A DNA stretch of 64,000 bases from Gossypium raimondii (lineage: Eukaryota; Streptophyta; Magnoliopsida; Malvales; Malvaceae): NCBI RefSeq assembly GCF_025698545.1, contig NC_068569.1, positions 17,050,001-17,114,000 of the forward strand, read 5' to 3'. The position numbers and the translations under genes are program-made. The notes below the pieces were generated by a model. The model made no database searches. It worked only from the letters and a program-made list of their open reading frames with translations, and was not told the origin of the DNA. Positions within the stretch are counted from its first letter, which is position 1, and each line of letters begins with the position of its first letter. Shown piece after piece: positions 24,302 through 35,032 of the stretch.

Positions 24302-24994
24302 ATGGAAAGAAGTAGTGCGATATCTTGGGGATGGGTTTGGTTTTGTTTGTGTTTGTGGTTTTGTTCAAGTTGTGTGGTTGAAGCTAAGCGGGAAGGGAGG
24401 TTTTCGAGTGATGTGAGTCGTAGGATGATAGACATGGGATTAAGACACAGTCCTGCTGAAGCCTTCGGCCATGCAGTGACTACAGATAGTGGTTATGGAG
24501 AATGCCCTGGTGGTGGTGTAGGCAATAAGGGATGTGCAGGCAATGGTGGTGGTGGTGGTTTTGGCAGGGGGGGAGGTGTAGGCAATGGTGGTGGTGGTGG
24601 TGGTGGTGGTGGTTTTGGCAGGGGGGGAGGTGTAGGCAATGGTGGTCTTGGTGGAGGCTTCGGCAGAGGGGGAGGTATAGGCAATGGTGGAACCGGGGCT
24701 TATGGCGGTGCGGGAGGTGTAGGAAATGGTGGCTTTGGTGGTGGTATGGGCCAAGGTGGTGGTGGTGATGGTGGTTATGGCCCAGGGAGTGGGTTTGGGG
24801 GTGGAGGTGGAGGTGGAGGGGACGGTGGTGGCTACGGGTATGGCAATGTAGGCGGTGGAGGAGGAGGAGGCTGGGCAAGAAACGGTGATGGAAAGGGGTA
24901 TGGCGGTGGGTGGGGATATGGTTCCCCAGGTGGAGGAAAAGGTGGCAGATATGGTTCTTCTGCTTCTACGTCTCAAAAGGACCATCCACGGTAA
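24302..24994 (+). CDS. Secreted glycine-rich protein (cell-wall type)
   Basis: One exon, 230 residues. Residues 1-28 form a signal peptide (Trp- and Cys-rich hydrophobic core, cut likely after VVEA). Residues 29-65 are a non-repetitive head (KREGRFSSDVSRRMIDMGLRH is its core). From about 68 on the protein is almost wholly glycine in units such as GGGFGRGGGVGNGG, alternating with GGYG and GWARNGDGKGYGGGWGYG. It ends in a short polar tail (SSASTSQKDHPR). This matches the class of glycine-rich wall structural proteins, which are held in the wall by Tyr and Gly-rich repeats. The GGT/GGA codon arrays make the opposite strand look open in long His/Thr/Pro-rich frames, which are shadows. No RNA-binding or oleosin domain is present. 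Exact subfamily is unknown. Confidence 0.88.
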   Translation: MERSSAISWGWVWFCLCLWFCSSCVVEAKREGRFSSDVSRRMIDMGLRHSPAEAFGHAVTTDSGYGECPGGGVGNKGCAGNGGGGGFGRGGGVGNGGGGGGGGGFGRGGGVGNGGLGGGFGRGGGIGNGGTGAYGGAGGVGNGGFGGGMGQGGGGDGGYGPGSGFGGGGGGGGDGGGYGYGNVGGGGGGGWARNGDGKGYGGGWGYGSPGGGKGGRYGSSASTSQKDHPR

Positions 24995-27013
24995 TAGCAC
25001 CAATGCCCAATGTTGTTTACGGAGAGAATAAGGATGACATTTCTCCATTTTATAGTTTCCCCAGTTCTCCATTTTCTTTAGTTTTTCTTTTCACAAAATG
25101 TTGTGTGTAGTGTTAGGCTGTTAGCTGCATCTGATGGCATTTAAGGTTATTGTCTCCTTTTTTTTTATATAATAAATGTTAGAAAATGCTATGTCAACTT
25201 TTATGATTCAGGGAGCTTGGAGAAACCGAGACCCTGCAAGCTTATCTCCTGTCTTTGTTATCTCTTTAACCACAATGAAATTGTTTAATTTCATATGTTT
25301 AAGGGTGTTTTATTGACTCGCATGAAATCCAAAAACTTGATGGATAAAAATAATTTTTCAGATTTTATTCGCACTGGCTACTATACCATATACATGACCA
25401 TGGTCTTCAAAACCCATTGCTTGGATGTAATTAAAAGTTGTAGATGATATTGCTAACTTAGGTAGATGTAGATGGGCCTAATATCGGTTTATGGGCTATG
25501 ACAGGCTAGGAGACTGAGTTCCATTGGTCTTAGAAATTAAGGTGCCCACTCAGTTTTTCAAATCTTCGTTCTGGGTGGGAAGAGAAGCAACAAGCAAGCC
25601 AGCAAAAGCATGTGAAAATTGATTGCTGCAGTGTCCAAACTCCCCATCCAACAACAACTTAAAGCATCCACGAAATTTTGTAAGGTGCAATGAAGCACCA
25701 TTTCAGAAAATTAATAATTGGGTTTAGGGTCCACCGCCACTTTGTTTGCTGATTTCTATGAAGGGAACTTCCAACAACCAACTATATTTATAGTGAGCTC
25801 CAGCTGTAGTTTTGAAGCACCTAGGCTTTACCCTCGTCAACTTCTAATATCTAAATTAGGCATATCCACCTTGCTGACTTTGGGTGAAATTAAAAATAAT
25901 AATGGTGATAAGATTAATTATTATAGTAGTATGATTAAAATTAATGGTAGATTATGTTTGAATTTAAATACAATATTAACGGTGATATAAAGACTATATT
26001 TTATGAAATAGAAATATTAAAATATTATTATACTTAAATCAAATAATAAAATATAAATTAAATTGTATTCATGCTAAATTATAAATTACAAATAAACAAT
26101 TATTTTATTAAAAACTAAATTGTATTAAATAATGATATATTAATTAAAATTTTATTAGGTGTATTAAATAAAATAAATAATAAAGGAAGAAGTGGAGGGG
26201 TAACCCCTATTTTTGGACTTGGACTTCCAAATCAGTCATCTGGAGTTTTTAACTCCAGCTAATATTTTGAGTTATAATAAGGTGAAAAATGCTCACTGGA
26301 AACACTTCAAGTAGAGCTGCGTTTCAGTTAAATTCTTTTTTACTCTTTTAAGTCTCACCACACTGGAGATGGAAAGGAGGCATAAGATGGTGGTGAGTAT
26401 TGCGCATTCATCTCCCTTTATATCTTCAGACCAAAATTGGACGGTGACATTTGATGGATACATTGCCATGAAATACTAATATAGGTTCTTCAATTGATAT
26501 CGTAAACCTTTTTTCCTTTTGAACTTAATTGTTATTTTGAAGTTTAAATAATGAATTAACTTATGTTTAAGAATTCAGTTCAACTTGAATCTATCTATAA
26601 AACGATGGGCATTAGGTTAGGCTAGCCTTTAATATAATTTATAAAACCAATGAGCATTGGAACAACTATGAAATGCGAACAGAATATACGGTTTGAAACG
26701 ATAGTGATGTTGCGAAACAAGGGTTCCAGGACGCAGAAAAGGAAGGGTATAGTTTCCTTTTTTCTTCTTCTTCTTTTGACTGATGAAATCTAATACCAGC
26801 AGCACAAATGTAATTAAGGTCGTGGGTTTTTTCATTTCTGCCATTCTGGATCCCACTTTACTTTACACACTGGATCCTTGGCTATATATACAAGTCTTCC
26901 ACTCTCAAGCTCTCGTGGACTTTGTACACGAAACCCAATCTTCTCTTTCTTTTCTTCTGGGAGTGAAGCTGAAACTTCTTGTTGGTGCGGAGGAGGGGTG
27001 AGAGATCTGAGTG
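24995..27013. other. Intergenic region, no gene seen
   Basis: 25130-25175 ends the glycine-rich gene (possible signal 'ataataaa' near 25168). 25300-26800 holds no convincing frame; 25980-26200 is very AT-rich. The last 130 bp are promoter and leader of the next gene. Confidence 0.5.
26883..26890 (+). promoter_or_regulatory. Candidate TATA box of the zinc-finger gene
   Basis: TATATATA in 'ggctatatatacaagtc', 124 bp before the start codon at 27014, giving a leader of about 90-100 nt. Confidence 0.6.
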
Positions 27014-27413
27014 ATGGGAGGAGGCAATGGCCAGAAATCAAGGATGGCTCGTGAGAAACACGTGGAGAAGAACAAGGCCGCTAAGGGTAAAAGTTTCTTG
27101 TGCTCGTTCTTTACGTTTTTAAATTTCAGCCATAAGATCTGACGTACAGAGTTTGTAGTTTGTGTATTCTAGGTAGTCAGCTGGAATCAAATAAGAAAGC
27201 CATGACGATCCAGGTAAACTATAAATAGCCTATGCTTCCTTTTCTTTTCTCTTCTGCTTCTGGATACTGATTGATGGAGAGTGGTGGTTGCAGTGCAAGG
27301 TTTGCATGCAGACATTCATATGCACCACATCAGAGGTGAAGTGCAGAGAACATGCTGAGTCAAAGCACCCAAAATCTGACATCTATGCTTGTTTCCCTCA
27401 CCTTAAGAAATGA
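27014..27413 (+). CDS. Small At2g23090-like zinc-finger protein (SERF/4F5 N-terminus plus C2H2-like finger)
   Basis: Three short exons, 27014-27086, 27173-27213 and 27294-27413, give 77 residues; none is long enough to stand out as an open frame. The head MGGGNGQKSRMAREKHVEKN is the 4F5/SERF-like basic segment. The tail holds CKVCMQTF ... KCREHAESKHPKSD ... CFPHL, that is Cys-x2-Cys and His-x4-His spacing of a small zinc finger (zf-met2 type). Arabidopsis At2g23090 has the same two parts and size. The biochemical role is unknown; the basic head and finger suggest nucleic-acid or ribosome contact, which is inference. Splice phases (1, 0) restore one clean frame. The promoter has a good TATA box. 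Confidence 0.92.
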
Positions 27414-28190
27414 ATGAAATTATCCATCAAGGAAAAAATAACAATAATAGAAGTAGCAGGTTGGACTTGAGGTTCCATTTCTTGTATTTTATGTCATTAG
27501 TTCTCGCAATCGTATTGGATCAAATCAATGCAGTTCGAAACTTTCAAGCTATTATTCATGACTATATACAAAATTGCATATTGCAACCAACCTATTAAAT
27601 AAGACAGATTTTGGGAATTAAGTTCGTCTACTCACTACTGTCAAGTTAGAACAACTAAAGACAGCTCGCAATCCATTAACGTAGCTCAAGATCACTTTCT
27701 CTATAAACAAGAAACAACCCCAATTGAGAGTATCAGACAAATCAACTGGGTCCCTGACACCAAATTTCATGTATATATATTATACGCTCTTCATAACTAA
27801 AAGAAAGAATGCATGAATTTTCATGTTGAGGACTTTTAAAGCAAAGTAGTCTTTCAATTTGGCACCAGCAAGAGCATCCAGAATAAAGATATGACAATGT
27901 GAAGTCTTTCACAAAGATGAGTTACCTCAACATTAGAATCCATTTGTCTCCTGATGGAAGGAGAAAACCAAATGACGAGGTAGTAGTAGGTGTTGGGAAG
28001 CCAATTCTAGCAACACTGCTTCTCATAAAAACCTCGTTCGTAATTTAGAATGTGGTTCCTTGCATTGCAATTATTGACCCAGTTAGAAAGGGACCAAAGC
28101 CCATTAGAGATATGGGGTTGATGGGCCCTTTATTGCTAGATCACAACATCGGACCAGGCTGTCCCGTCAGTTGTAGCGCGCGTTCCAGAA
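27414..28190. promoter_or_regulatory. Spacer and upstream region of the Mpv17 gene
   Basis: 27414-27990 shows no gene. Close to the next gene, TGGGCC at 28122-28127 and its inverse-type word AAGCCCA at 28098-28104 are site II elements, typical of constitutively expressed plant genes; no TATA box is evident. Confidence 0.45.
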
Positions 28191-30016
28191 ATGGGGAGCA
28201 GTCGCGGCAACCCTCTCAAAAGCTTAAGCAACCGCTGCCTCCTTCGACTCTCTTCCGATACCCATTCGCTCTTCCATGGCAAAACCTTCAACGAAACTTC
28301 TCTCACGACCCAAAGGCGGGGATTTTACTCTTTCTCCTCCCCTAATAAACTTGCAAGTTGCAAAGGGTCTCATCCACTGCGTTCTTTTTCGACCTCCTCA
28401 TCGTCGTCAAAGGTTGGGTTTTTGGGATGGTATTTAGCGAAGCTCGAATCCAATCCTATTATTACAAAATCTGTCACAACTTCCCTTATCTTTGCCGCTG
28501 CTGATTTTACTTCACAGGTAAGTCTATATATTTTCGTTTTCCCTCAATCCAATTCTCAATTATGCAAACAAGGGTCTGGGATGTTCGCAATTTGATCGGT
28601 TTTGGTAGAAATAGGAGCCTTTTGTTTTGAGAAAGTGATGTTAAATTACTCGAAAGTATGTCTCTTGGCCTAGTTCTATTGAATTCTAGGTGTTTCTTTG
28701 ATGTTTGCATTTACAATCGTTACACATTAAGGGAAAGAATTGCTTTGCAACAACGCAATTCTTATCTTTTGTTGAATTATCCTTTTAACTTTTAAGTTAA
28801 CTTCCAAATGGTTTTTACATCTTCATTTCTGTGATGCTATTGTTTGATCCGTTGATTTACCATAATAATGTTTCCTACTCATATGTATAACATCTTTTGT
28901 TAGATGATCACATCAGCTTCTAGTTATGACTCGATTCGGACATTACGGATGGCTGGATATGGATTGCTTCTCTTGGGGCCATCACAGCATCTTTGGTTTA
29001 ACTTATTGTCAAAAGCTTTGCCTAAACGAGATATGCTGACTACCTTCAAGAAAATGTTTCTGGGGCAGGCTGTCTTTGGACCTTTGGTCACTACTGTTTT
29101 CTTCTCCTACAATGCAGCTTTACAAGGTGAAAGATCCCCCCCTCCACCCCCACCCCCCACAACTATTCTTTTTCTTCAAGGAAATAGACATATTACTGCA
29201 ATGTTGGGACTCTCTATTATTCTGTATTTCAATATCTCTGCTTGGTCGGGACTTATTATGGTCCTTGTGGAGTTCAGAAGGTGACATTGCGAAGGTATCT
29301 AATCAGCATTATTTCAGAAATTCCCTTTAGCTGAAAACTTGAGACCCCTTCTTGGATGAACTGTTGTCAGTTTGTCGCTTGTACCTTGTAGGCTTTTTTA
29401 GATCTCTAGTTAGGCATCATGTATCAAGCTTTGCTTTTTTGCCTACTGGCATGCTCTGTGAAGTTACCATTTTTGCTTGGCTTTCTAACCATTCTTTTGA
29501 TTACGTTTCTAATGGGGCCTTGTTCTTGTTTTGGTCTTTTATTGGCTAGCTTCAGAAGTTAAACCTATCCTCCGAAACTTATTGCTATCACAAGGGATTC
29601 AAAGATGAAGCCCTGGTTCTTAAATTGTACTCATTGTGTATAACCAAGTCTCTGGTTGTGCGGTGTTGGCCATCGTGTTAGACTTACTCTCTGACTTCTT
29701 ATTGTGGTTCTGAAATCAGGTGAAAATGCTGAAGAGATTGCAGCTAGACTGAAGCGTGACCTCCTCCCGACATTGATAAGCGGTGCTATGTTCTGGCCAA
29801 CCTGTGATTTTGTTACGTACAAGTTTGTTCCTGTTCATCTCCAGGTATATTTGTGTTACTTCCTGCTATACTTTTGGAGTTTTCTCATATCCAATTGCTG
29901 TGACTAGTGCCTTTGCTAACATTTTGTGGCAGCCTCTAATGAACAGTTCTTGTTCCTACATATGGACAATCTATTTGACGTACATGGCAAGCTTAAACAA
30001 AGTGAGCATCGAGTAG
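28191..30016 (+). CDS. Mpv17/PMP22 family membrane protein
   Basis: Four exons, 28191-28517, 28904-29126, 29720-29844 and 29933-30016, give 252 residues. Residues 1-75 are a Ser/Arg-rich, acid-poor leader (RRGFYSFSS, SFSTSSSSSK) that looks like an organelle-targeting peptide. The Mpv17 domain follows: WYLAKLESNPIITKSVTTSL, AAADFTSQ, SIRTLRMAGYGLLLLGPSQH, FGPLVTTVFFSYN, then WPTCDFVTYKFVPVHLQPL and the end IWTIYLTYMASLNK. That is the full four-segment core including the C-terminal signature WP..(D/N)F..(Y/F)..VP...QPL. Family members sit in inner mitochondrial, peroxisomal or plastid membranes and are thought to form channels. The leader here argues for mitochondria or plastid rather than peroxisome. 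The second intron starts in a C-rich tract. Confidence 0.93.
29136..29160. repeat. C-rich tract at the start of Mpv17 intron 2 (possible G-quadruplex on minus strand)
   Basis: A run of C7, CC, C5 and C6 blocks separated by 1-2 bases begins 10 bp after the donor site at 29127. On the minus strand it offers enough G3 tracts for a quadruplex, and in RNA it is a C-rich intron start. Confidence 0.6.
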
Positions 30017-31479
30017 TGGGGCTTTTGACTTGAGTGCTTGGTACTTAATTCTTTCAGTTTACTCAAATTAATTCTTAAGCTGGAATTCTTCCTGGAAGAC
30101 GTGAAACAATTGAAAAGCAACCTTTAGTATTGAATATTTCTTGTAACCGTGCCTCTAGCTCTGCGGAGATAGAATTGTATATCGGATCTCCATCTTTTAG
30201 TTTTATATTAAAGATCATTTTTATTTAATTATTAATTATATTCCATGCTGGAATTGGTTGGATAAAAGAGATGAGACATGGGATTTGATTTTGGGTGTTT
30301 GCGTCTTTAGTTGGTCCAGTTGTACGGATCCAATCAAACCTGTGCGTATACACTAAATCATCATTCACTATAACATTTTTATGACAACAAAAATAGTAAC
30401 TGGAGAGAGAAATAGACTGATTTGTCTTTTCCGCTTGTTTCTTTCCTGAAATCTTTAATTACTATATTAGTATTAAGTTCTTGCTAGAAAGCAATAGTTC
30501 ATATCAGTTCAATATATTGCTGAAAATTTGATTCAATGATTACGTATTTTTTATTTATAAAATATCAAACTGAGAGAAATGTGCAAAAAATGATGAAAGA
30601 TATTGATTTGTGATCTATATTTCGTTCGGGTTTATGTATAATTAATTTTATTTTAGCAGCGCCACGTGTTTCTCGTTCCCGACAAACCACTGTTGGAGCG
30701 ACACGTAACTCAATCTTTGAACATATACAAGCGCAGACGTGTTCTGTTTTCCTTATTTGTCTCCCTCTTTGAACCTATGCGGTCAAAGCGACCAGAGTCG
30801 GGCCTATTGATTCGGCCCGAACTCCATTTAATTAGAGCCACGCGCCAAGGCCGAAGCGTTCGCCAAATACCCTCTCCCCGCTCAAACCTTGGAAGGTCCA
30901 AACGTCTCAACAACCGAAATGATATCCTCACGTGCCTGTGCAGTCTCAAAGACGCACAACCAATTAAACCTCCACTTGGGAGACAGGAAGGCACCAGGGC
31001 GTCAAATAGTATACCAGAATAACCGTCTCGGTCGAACGCGCCAAAGGCATTGAATCCCAACACAGTTCTCAAACAGCTAGGAAGTGCCACGTGGCAATCA
31101 CAAAGACAATGATTGTGTCATCCGGGTTTTTTTTTTTTTTTTGTTAAGGGAAGCCATTAAAATACAGAGCACGAACTCAGGAGTTTTCGCAGAGGAGAGA
31201 ATAAAATATAAAAGAAAGACAGAGAACGAAAGCAAAAGAAGAATTAGAAAGAAAAGGAGAAAGTAGAGAACGAGAGAAGTATTTCAATAACATCTCTTTT
31301 TAAAATTTTTTTCTTACTTCAATCAGTAATTTTCTGATTTAATATTTTGGTGAATTTGGTTGCAGGGTTATTTAGAATCTTCTCTCTTTTTTTCACTTTT
31401 TTTCCTTCTTTTAGTTTCACCCTTTCTCTCATCCGCTCTCCTCTCAACGAGAAGAAGGAAATTTTCAGCAGGTAGAAAA
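30017..31479. promoter_or_regulatory. Intergenic region with an ACGT/G-box cluster and GC-richer island upstream of the 87-residue gene
   Basis: 30230-30650 is AT-rich and holds nothing clear. 30660-31110 is unusually GC-rich for the window and contains CACGTG at 30663-30668, CACGTG at 30929-30934 and the 12-bp palindrome TGCCACGTGGCA at 31085-31096, plus other ACGT cores near 30703 and 30738. G-boxes of this kind bind bZIP and bHLH factors. A TATA candidate TATAAAAG lies at 31207-31214, followed by a long purine- then pyrimidine-rich leader. Opposed open frames of 118 and 126 codons in 30666-31090 have no recognisable product. Confidence 0.6.
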
Positions 31480-31961
31480 ATGAATTTTGTTGATAAAATG
31501 TCGAACGGAATGCGTAGAGTTTGGACCGGTCTCGCCACACGCCTCGGGGTTCGTAAAAGCGGTAAGTCTCAACTCTCAACCGTCTTAATTCTAACTCGTC
31601 GCCAATTTGATGATTTTAGCAAGGCTGAGATCAAGAAAGGTCTCCTTTTCTCTTTAGTTTTTCTTTTTTTTGAAAGTTTTCTCCTATAACTGAAATGTTG
31701 ATGACAATGACCCGTACTTCCTTTAAAATGATTGAAGTGATTATACTCAATTAGCCATATTTGTTGGGGGAAGGAACAGGGCTGTTGAAGCTGCAAAAGG
31801 AAGTAAGCTCGTGTGAATACGGGGATGTGCATGTGATGTGGGAGTTGCTGAGGAGATCCGAAATAGAAATGGGTGAATCCCCCAAAAGATGCAAAAAGCG
31901 ACGATTGAGAAAATGCTTTCAATGGAGAAGGTCTCCTTTTCATCGTCGCTGCTTCTCATGA
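31480..31961 (+). CDS. Small basic plant protein of unknown function, 87 residues
   Basis: Two exons, 31480-31561 and 31780-31961, joined in phase 1 by a GT-AG intron. The head NFVDKMSNGMRRVWTGLATR, LGVRKSG and the following LLKLQKEVSSCEYGDVHVMWELL read as a real, composition-balanced protein; I believe this head and the CEY.DVHVMWE segment recur in small unannotated proteins of other dicots, but I cannot name the family. The tail from about residue 64 is strongly basic with Cys (KRCKKRRLRKC, HRRC), like a nuclear-localisation or nucleic-acid-binding tail. No signal peptide or membrane segment. The start is chosen as the first Met of the conserved-looking head. The upstream G-box cluster suggests light, stress or ABA input (inference). 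Confidence 0.72.
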
Positions 31962-34216
31962 GCATGGGCATTACTTTTCCTTTCAGGGTTTCAGTCAATT
32001 CTTTATTATTATTTCATCCCCTCTCTCTGTGTGTATATCCCTGGTTAGAAAGGGTTTTTTCCCCATCGTATCGGTCCAAACAAGAGAGGAAATAAGGAGG
32101 GATTGGTTTTATAAGATTGCTCCTATTCCCTCTTTTTCTATATACCAACTATTTGTATATATCAGCTGCCTGCCAAGTGATTGCGTTCTCTATCTCGTAC
32201 ATTGTCATAAACTATATATATACTTCGGTATATGTGTTTTCTGATGTCCTTTAAAACATGCTGCCAGTGCCATGTTTTACGTATTTGATGTTTTCACGAA
32301 AATTTGCAGAGGAAAAAAACATGGTTCATCTATGATTTGGCAATTGGTTGTTGTTGACTTTCCTTGTGATTCTTCTTTTCTTTTTTTTTTACATATATTT
32401 CGTTTTCCACATGTTGATTTTAAAATTCCAAATCAAATACTAAGCTCTGAATTCAAGCTTCCAATCATCACGAAGTCCATACTTCACTACATATATCTGC
32501 TAAGATTATGGAGACACTGGGTCAGAATAGAACGAATTTGGATCAACCAAAGCGTTACAACTTTAGCTCATTTTGATAGAAAATCTTGCTGCTTGTTGCT
32601 CTTCACGCCAAGTATATTGATGCATTCCAATTAGGGCTTAACAAAGAAACTAAGAAAATCCAAAAATCGATTTAAATCAATGTATTTAATTTGATTTTAG
32701 GTTGGTATATTATTTAAATTGCACAATTCAATTTGGATTTGATTTATTTGATTTTAGGTTGGTGTATTATTTAAATCGCACAATTCAATTTGGATTTGAT
32801 TTTTTCACATGGAACCCGTTTTATCTATAAATTGATCATTTCAATATTTACATAGACTAATTCATTTAACTCTATTATTATTTTTATTAACTAGATATGA
32901 TCATAAAAATAGTTGCAAAATATTTGATAAAAAGATTGTAATTATATTAGAGTAAGTGAATCATTTTTAATATAATAATTATAAGCATAAGCATAATTTT
33001 AATTTTAGAAAAATAGTTTATTAAAATTTATAATATTTTATTTATAAAATAAAACAACTTTTCACAATCATATATGTTTTATAGTGACGAATTTAATCAA
33101 TTATATGACATAGTGTAATCACTCGGTTATAATTAATTAAATTAATTCAAAAAATGACACAGAAAAACATTACGTATACTAATGGTTTATGTATTAACTT
33201 TAGTTTTAAATTTTTTTAAATATTTTTATTAATTGCTATGATATTAATTTAATTATATAATTCATATAAATGAATCTAGAATGAAAAAATCTAGACTTAC
33301 ACTATTAAAATTTTTTAGGACCAAATTAAATATTTTAATTTTTATTGTATACGGTTTTGATTTCCAAAAGCCGAACCCAACCAATACACCCTCTAAATTC
33401 CGATCAATCTTCCAAAATTTTATTATTAGCGGTTTTACCATTTAGATGGAATATTGTTCGCCATTCGAACTCTAGCATCAAATCTCACTTGTCTTGTTAT
33501 TCACCGTAGGCCCAGTACCTGCTGCCAGATGCCTCTTTAGAAATTGCAGGTGAAAAAAGAGATGGTCCAGTCCAGTCTCTCTTTTAAAAAATGAAGATGG
33601 GCTTAAAACCATCTTTTTCCACCTATTGGATGGTAAAGCTCCTTTTCCTACTCTTGAGTCCTAGATATTCCAACAACTAAACAGGCCTAATCCCCCGGGA
33701 CACAGAACCACTTTACTGGCTGCGGCTGGACCACAAAGCTTCTTTCATTTAGGAGAGTAAATTGCTGCTAGATATAACGAAGGCATTTCTATTTCTTCTA
33801 TTTCTAATGCTTATGACCAAAACTTAAAGACTCTATGTTACTCCCAAGTGCTTCGCAGCTTATCAATAATGAAATATCGAATCCTATTTTAGTCCTAATT
33901 TCAGTACTGCTTTCTAGGGTGTTGGTGGCGTCCATTTTTAGAGTAAGCTTTTACTCCTTGGCTGCGTCTTGTAGCCCTTGCATGCGTACAACTAAAGTTA
34001 ATTATTACCAAAAGCTGGCAGGCAGCCTTTTTAGTTATTAACTTACAGCAACACCTGTAGACAAAATCGTCACTTTTCACGCTTATCACCTCCATTCTTC
34101 CACAAGCCACCGATTGTAATAAAGGGTTGTTTCAAAACTGGCGGTCACTATTCTTCCCCCTGAGCTTTAATGGTTGGTAAGTGTTTAATCGGTAGTATTG
34201 CAGTAGTAATATTTAA
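31962..34216. other. 3' region and gene-free AT-rich stretch
   Basis: 31962-32260 is probably the 3' untranslated part of the preceding gene. 32640-33420 is AT-rich with one tandem repeat. 33440-34140 has more balanced composition but no frame with family features. Confidence 0.5.
32690..32803. repeat. Two-copy 58-bp tandem repeat
   Basis: Units beginning 'tttgattttaggttggt' at 32690 and 32748 differ by only a few bases and share 'gcacaattcaatttggattt'. Confidence 0.85.
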
Positions 34217-34290
34217 TGGAGTGAGGGAAATCGAACGCCGTGCCTCTCGGCATACGCGAAGCCAACGCTATATCAATTGAGCTACAACTT
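34217..34290 (-). pseudogene. Degenerate tRNA-Ala(CGC)-like sequence
   Basis: Read on the minus strand: 'gttgtagctcaattgatatagcg' (D arm and A box), 'ggcttcgcgtatgcc' (anticodon arm around CGC, with the loop one or two bases too long) and 'gaggcacggcgttcgatttcc' (variable loop, B box and T arm). It follows the plant tRNA-Ala pattern throughout, but the acceptor stem, the anticodon loop and the T stem no longer pair properly. It is a tRNA pseudogene or the head of a tRNA-derived SINE; no SINE tail is obvious. Confidence 0.65.
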
Positions 34291-35032
34291 TTCTGCAACT
34301 CTATTTGCTTCCCTAATTTTCATTAGGGCTATGGCGAATCCATCTATGTCTGAGAGAAAGCAAGCAAACGATGAGGTGTGTAACAGAGAAACCAAAGTGC
34401 ACGGCAACTGGCTCAAAACAAATGCTAAAAAGGGTTTCCGAGACACGAACGTACGTGGCGAATGGCTCGCGTTCCCAGCAAACATTTTTTGTTTTTTGTT
34501 TTACCGCATTGATGTCTTCATTCATTTCTCACAATGACACTGTTCCCTCCCATGCATAAATCAATGGCATTTAATCCTTTTCTGCATCCCTACAGCCATG
34601 AGAGATCAGACAATGAAACTCACATGCCTTCTTTTATTATTTCACTTACCCCACCATTAAAGTTCCAAACTTTTTTACATTATATATTTTTTATATTATC
34701 AAGCACACTGCATATTCAAAGCCTCAAAGGCATGGCATGGGCCGCCCTTAGGCACTAGAGACATAGTTACTAGCCACCTTTCTTCATTGCCTTATCTCCA
34801 CGGATTTTCCGGTCGACTTTGTTTGAAGTTGCTCCATTTTGGGGGTGACGAAAGCTGGATTCCATTTTTTTTTTTGTCTTTAAATATATTTTGGTGGCTG
34901 GAAAATAGTTTCATGCGCTGACTCGGTTGCTGCATAAAAGGCATTTTTTCCAGGGTGTAATTGTAGTTGGGAAAAATCAACTCTTTGTTCGGAGGGGGAC
35001 TCATCAATTCATCTGCCAATAACACTGGCATT
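34291..35032. other. Spacer and promoter of the peptide-precursor gene
   Basis: No gene. TATA candidates are TTTAAATATAT at 34880-34890 and CATAAAAG at 34933-34940, the second about 95 bp before the start codon. Confidence 0.4.

Noticed and set aside
24440-25072. Long open frames on the minus strand opposite the glycine-rich gene (210, 132 and 63 codons)
   Set aside because: Their His/Thr/Pro composition is the complement of GGT/GGA glycine codons; no signal, family or splice support.
30666-31090. Protein genes of 118 and 126 codons on opposite strands
   Set aside because: No recognisable domain, Arg-rich by composition, overlapping each other in a promoter island; kept only as an observation on composition.
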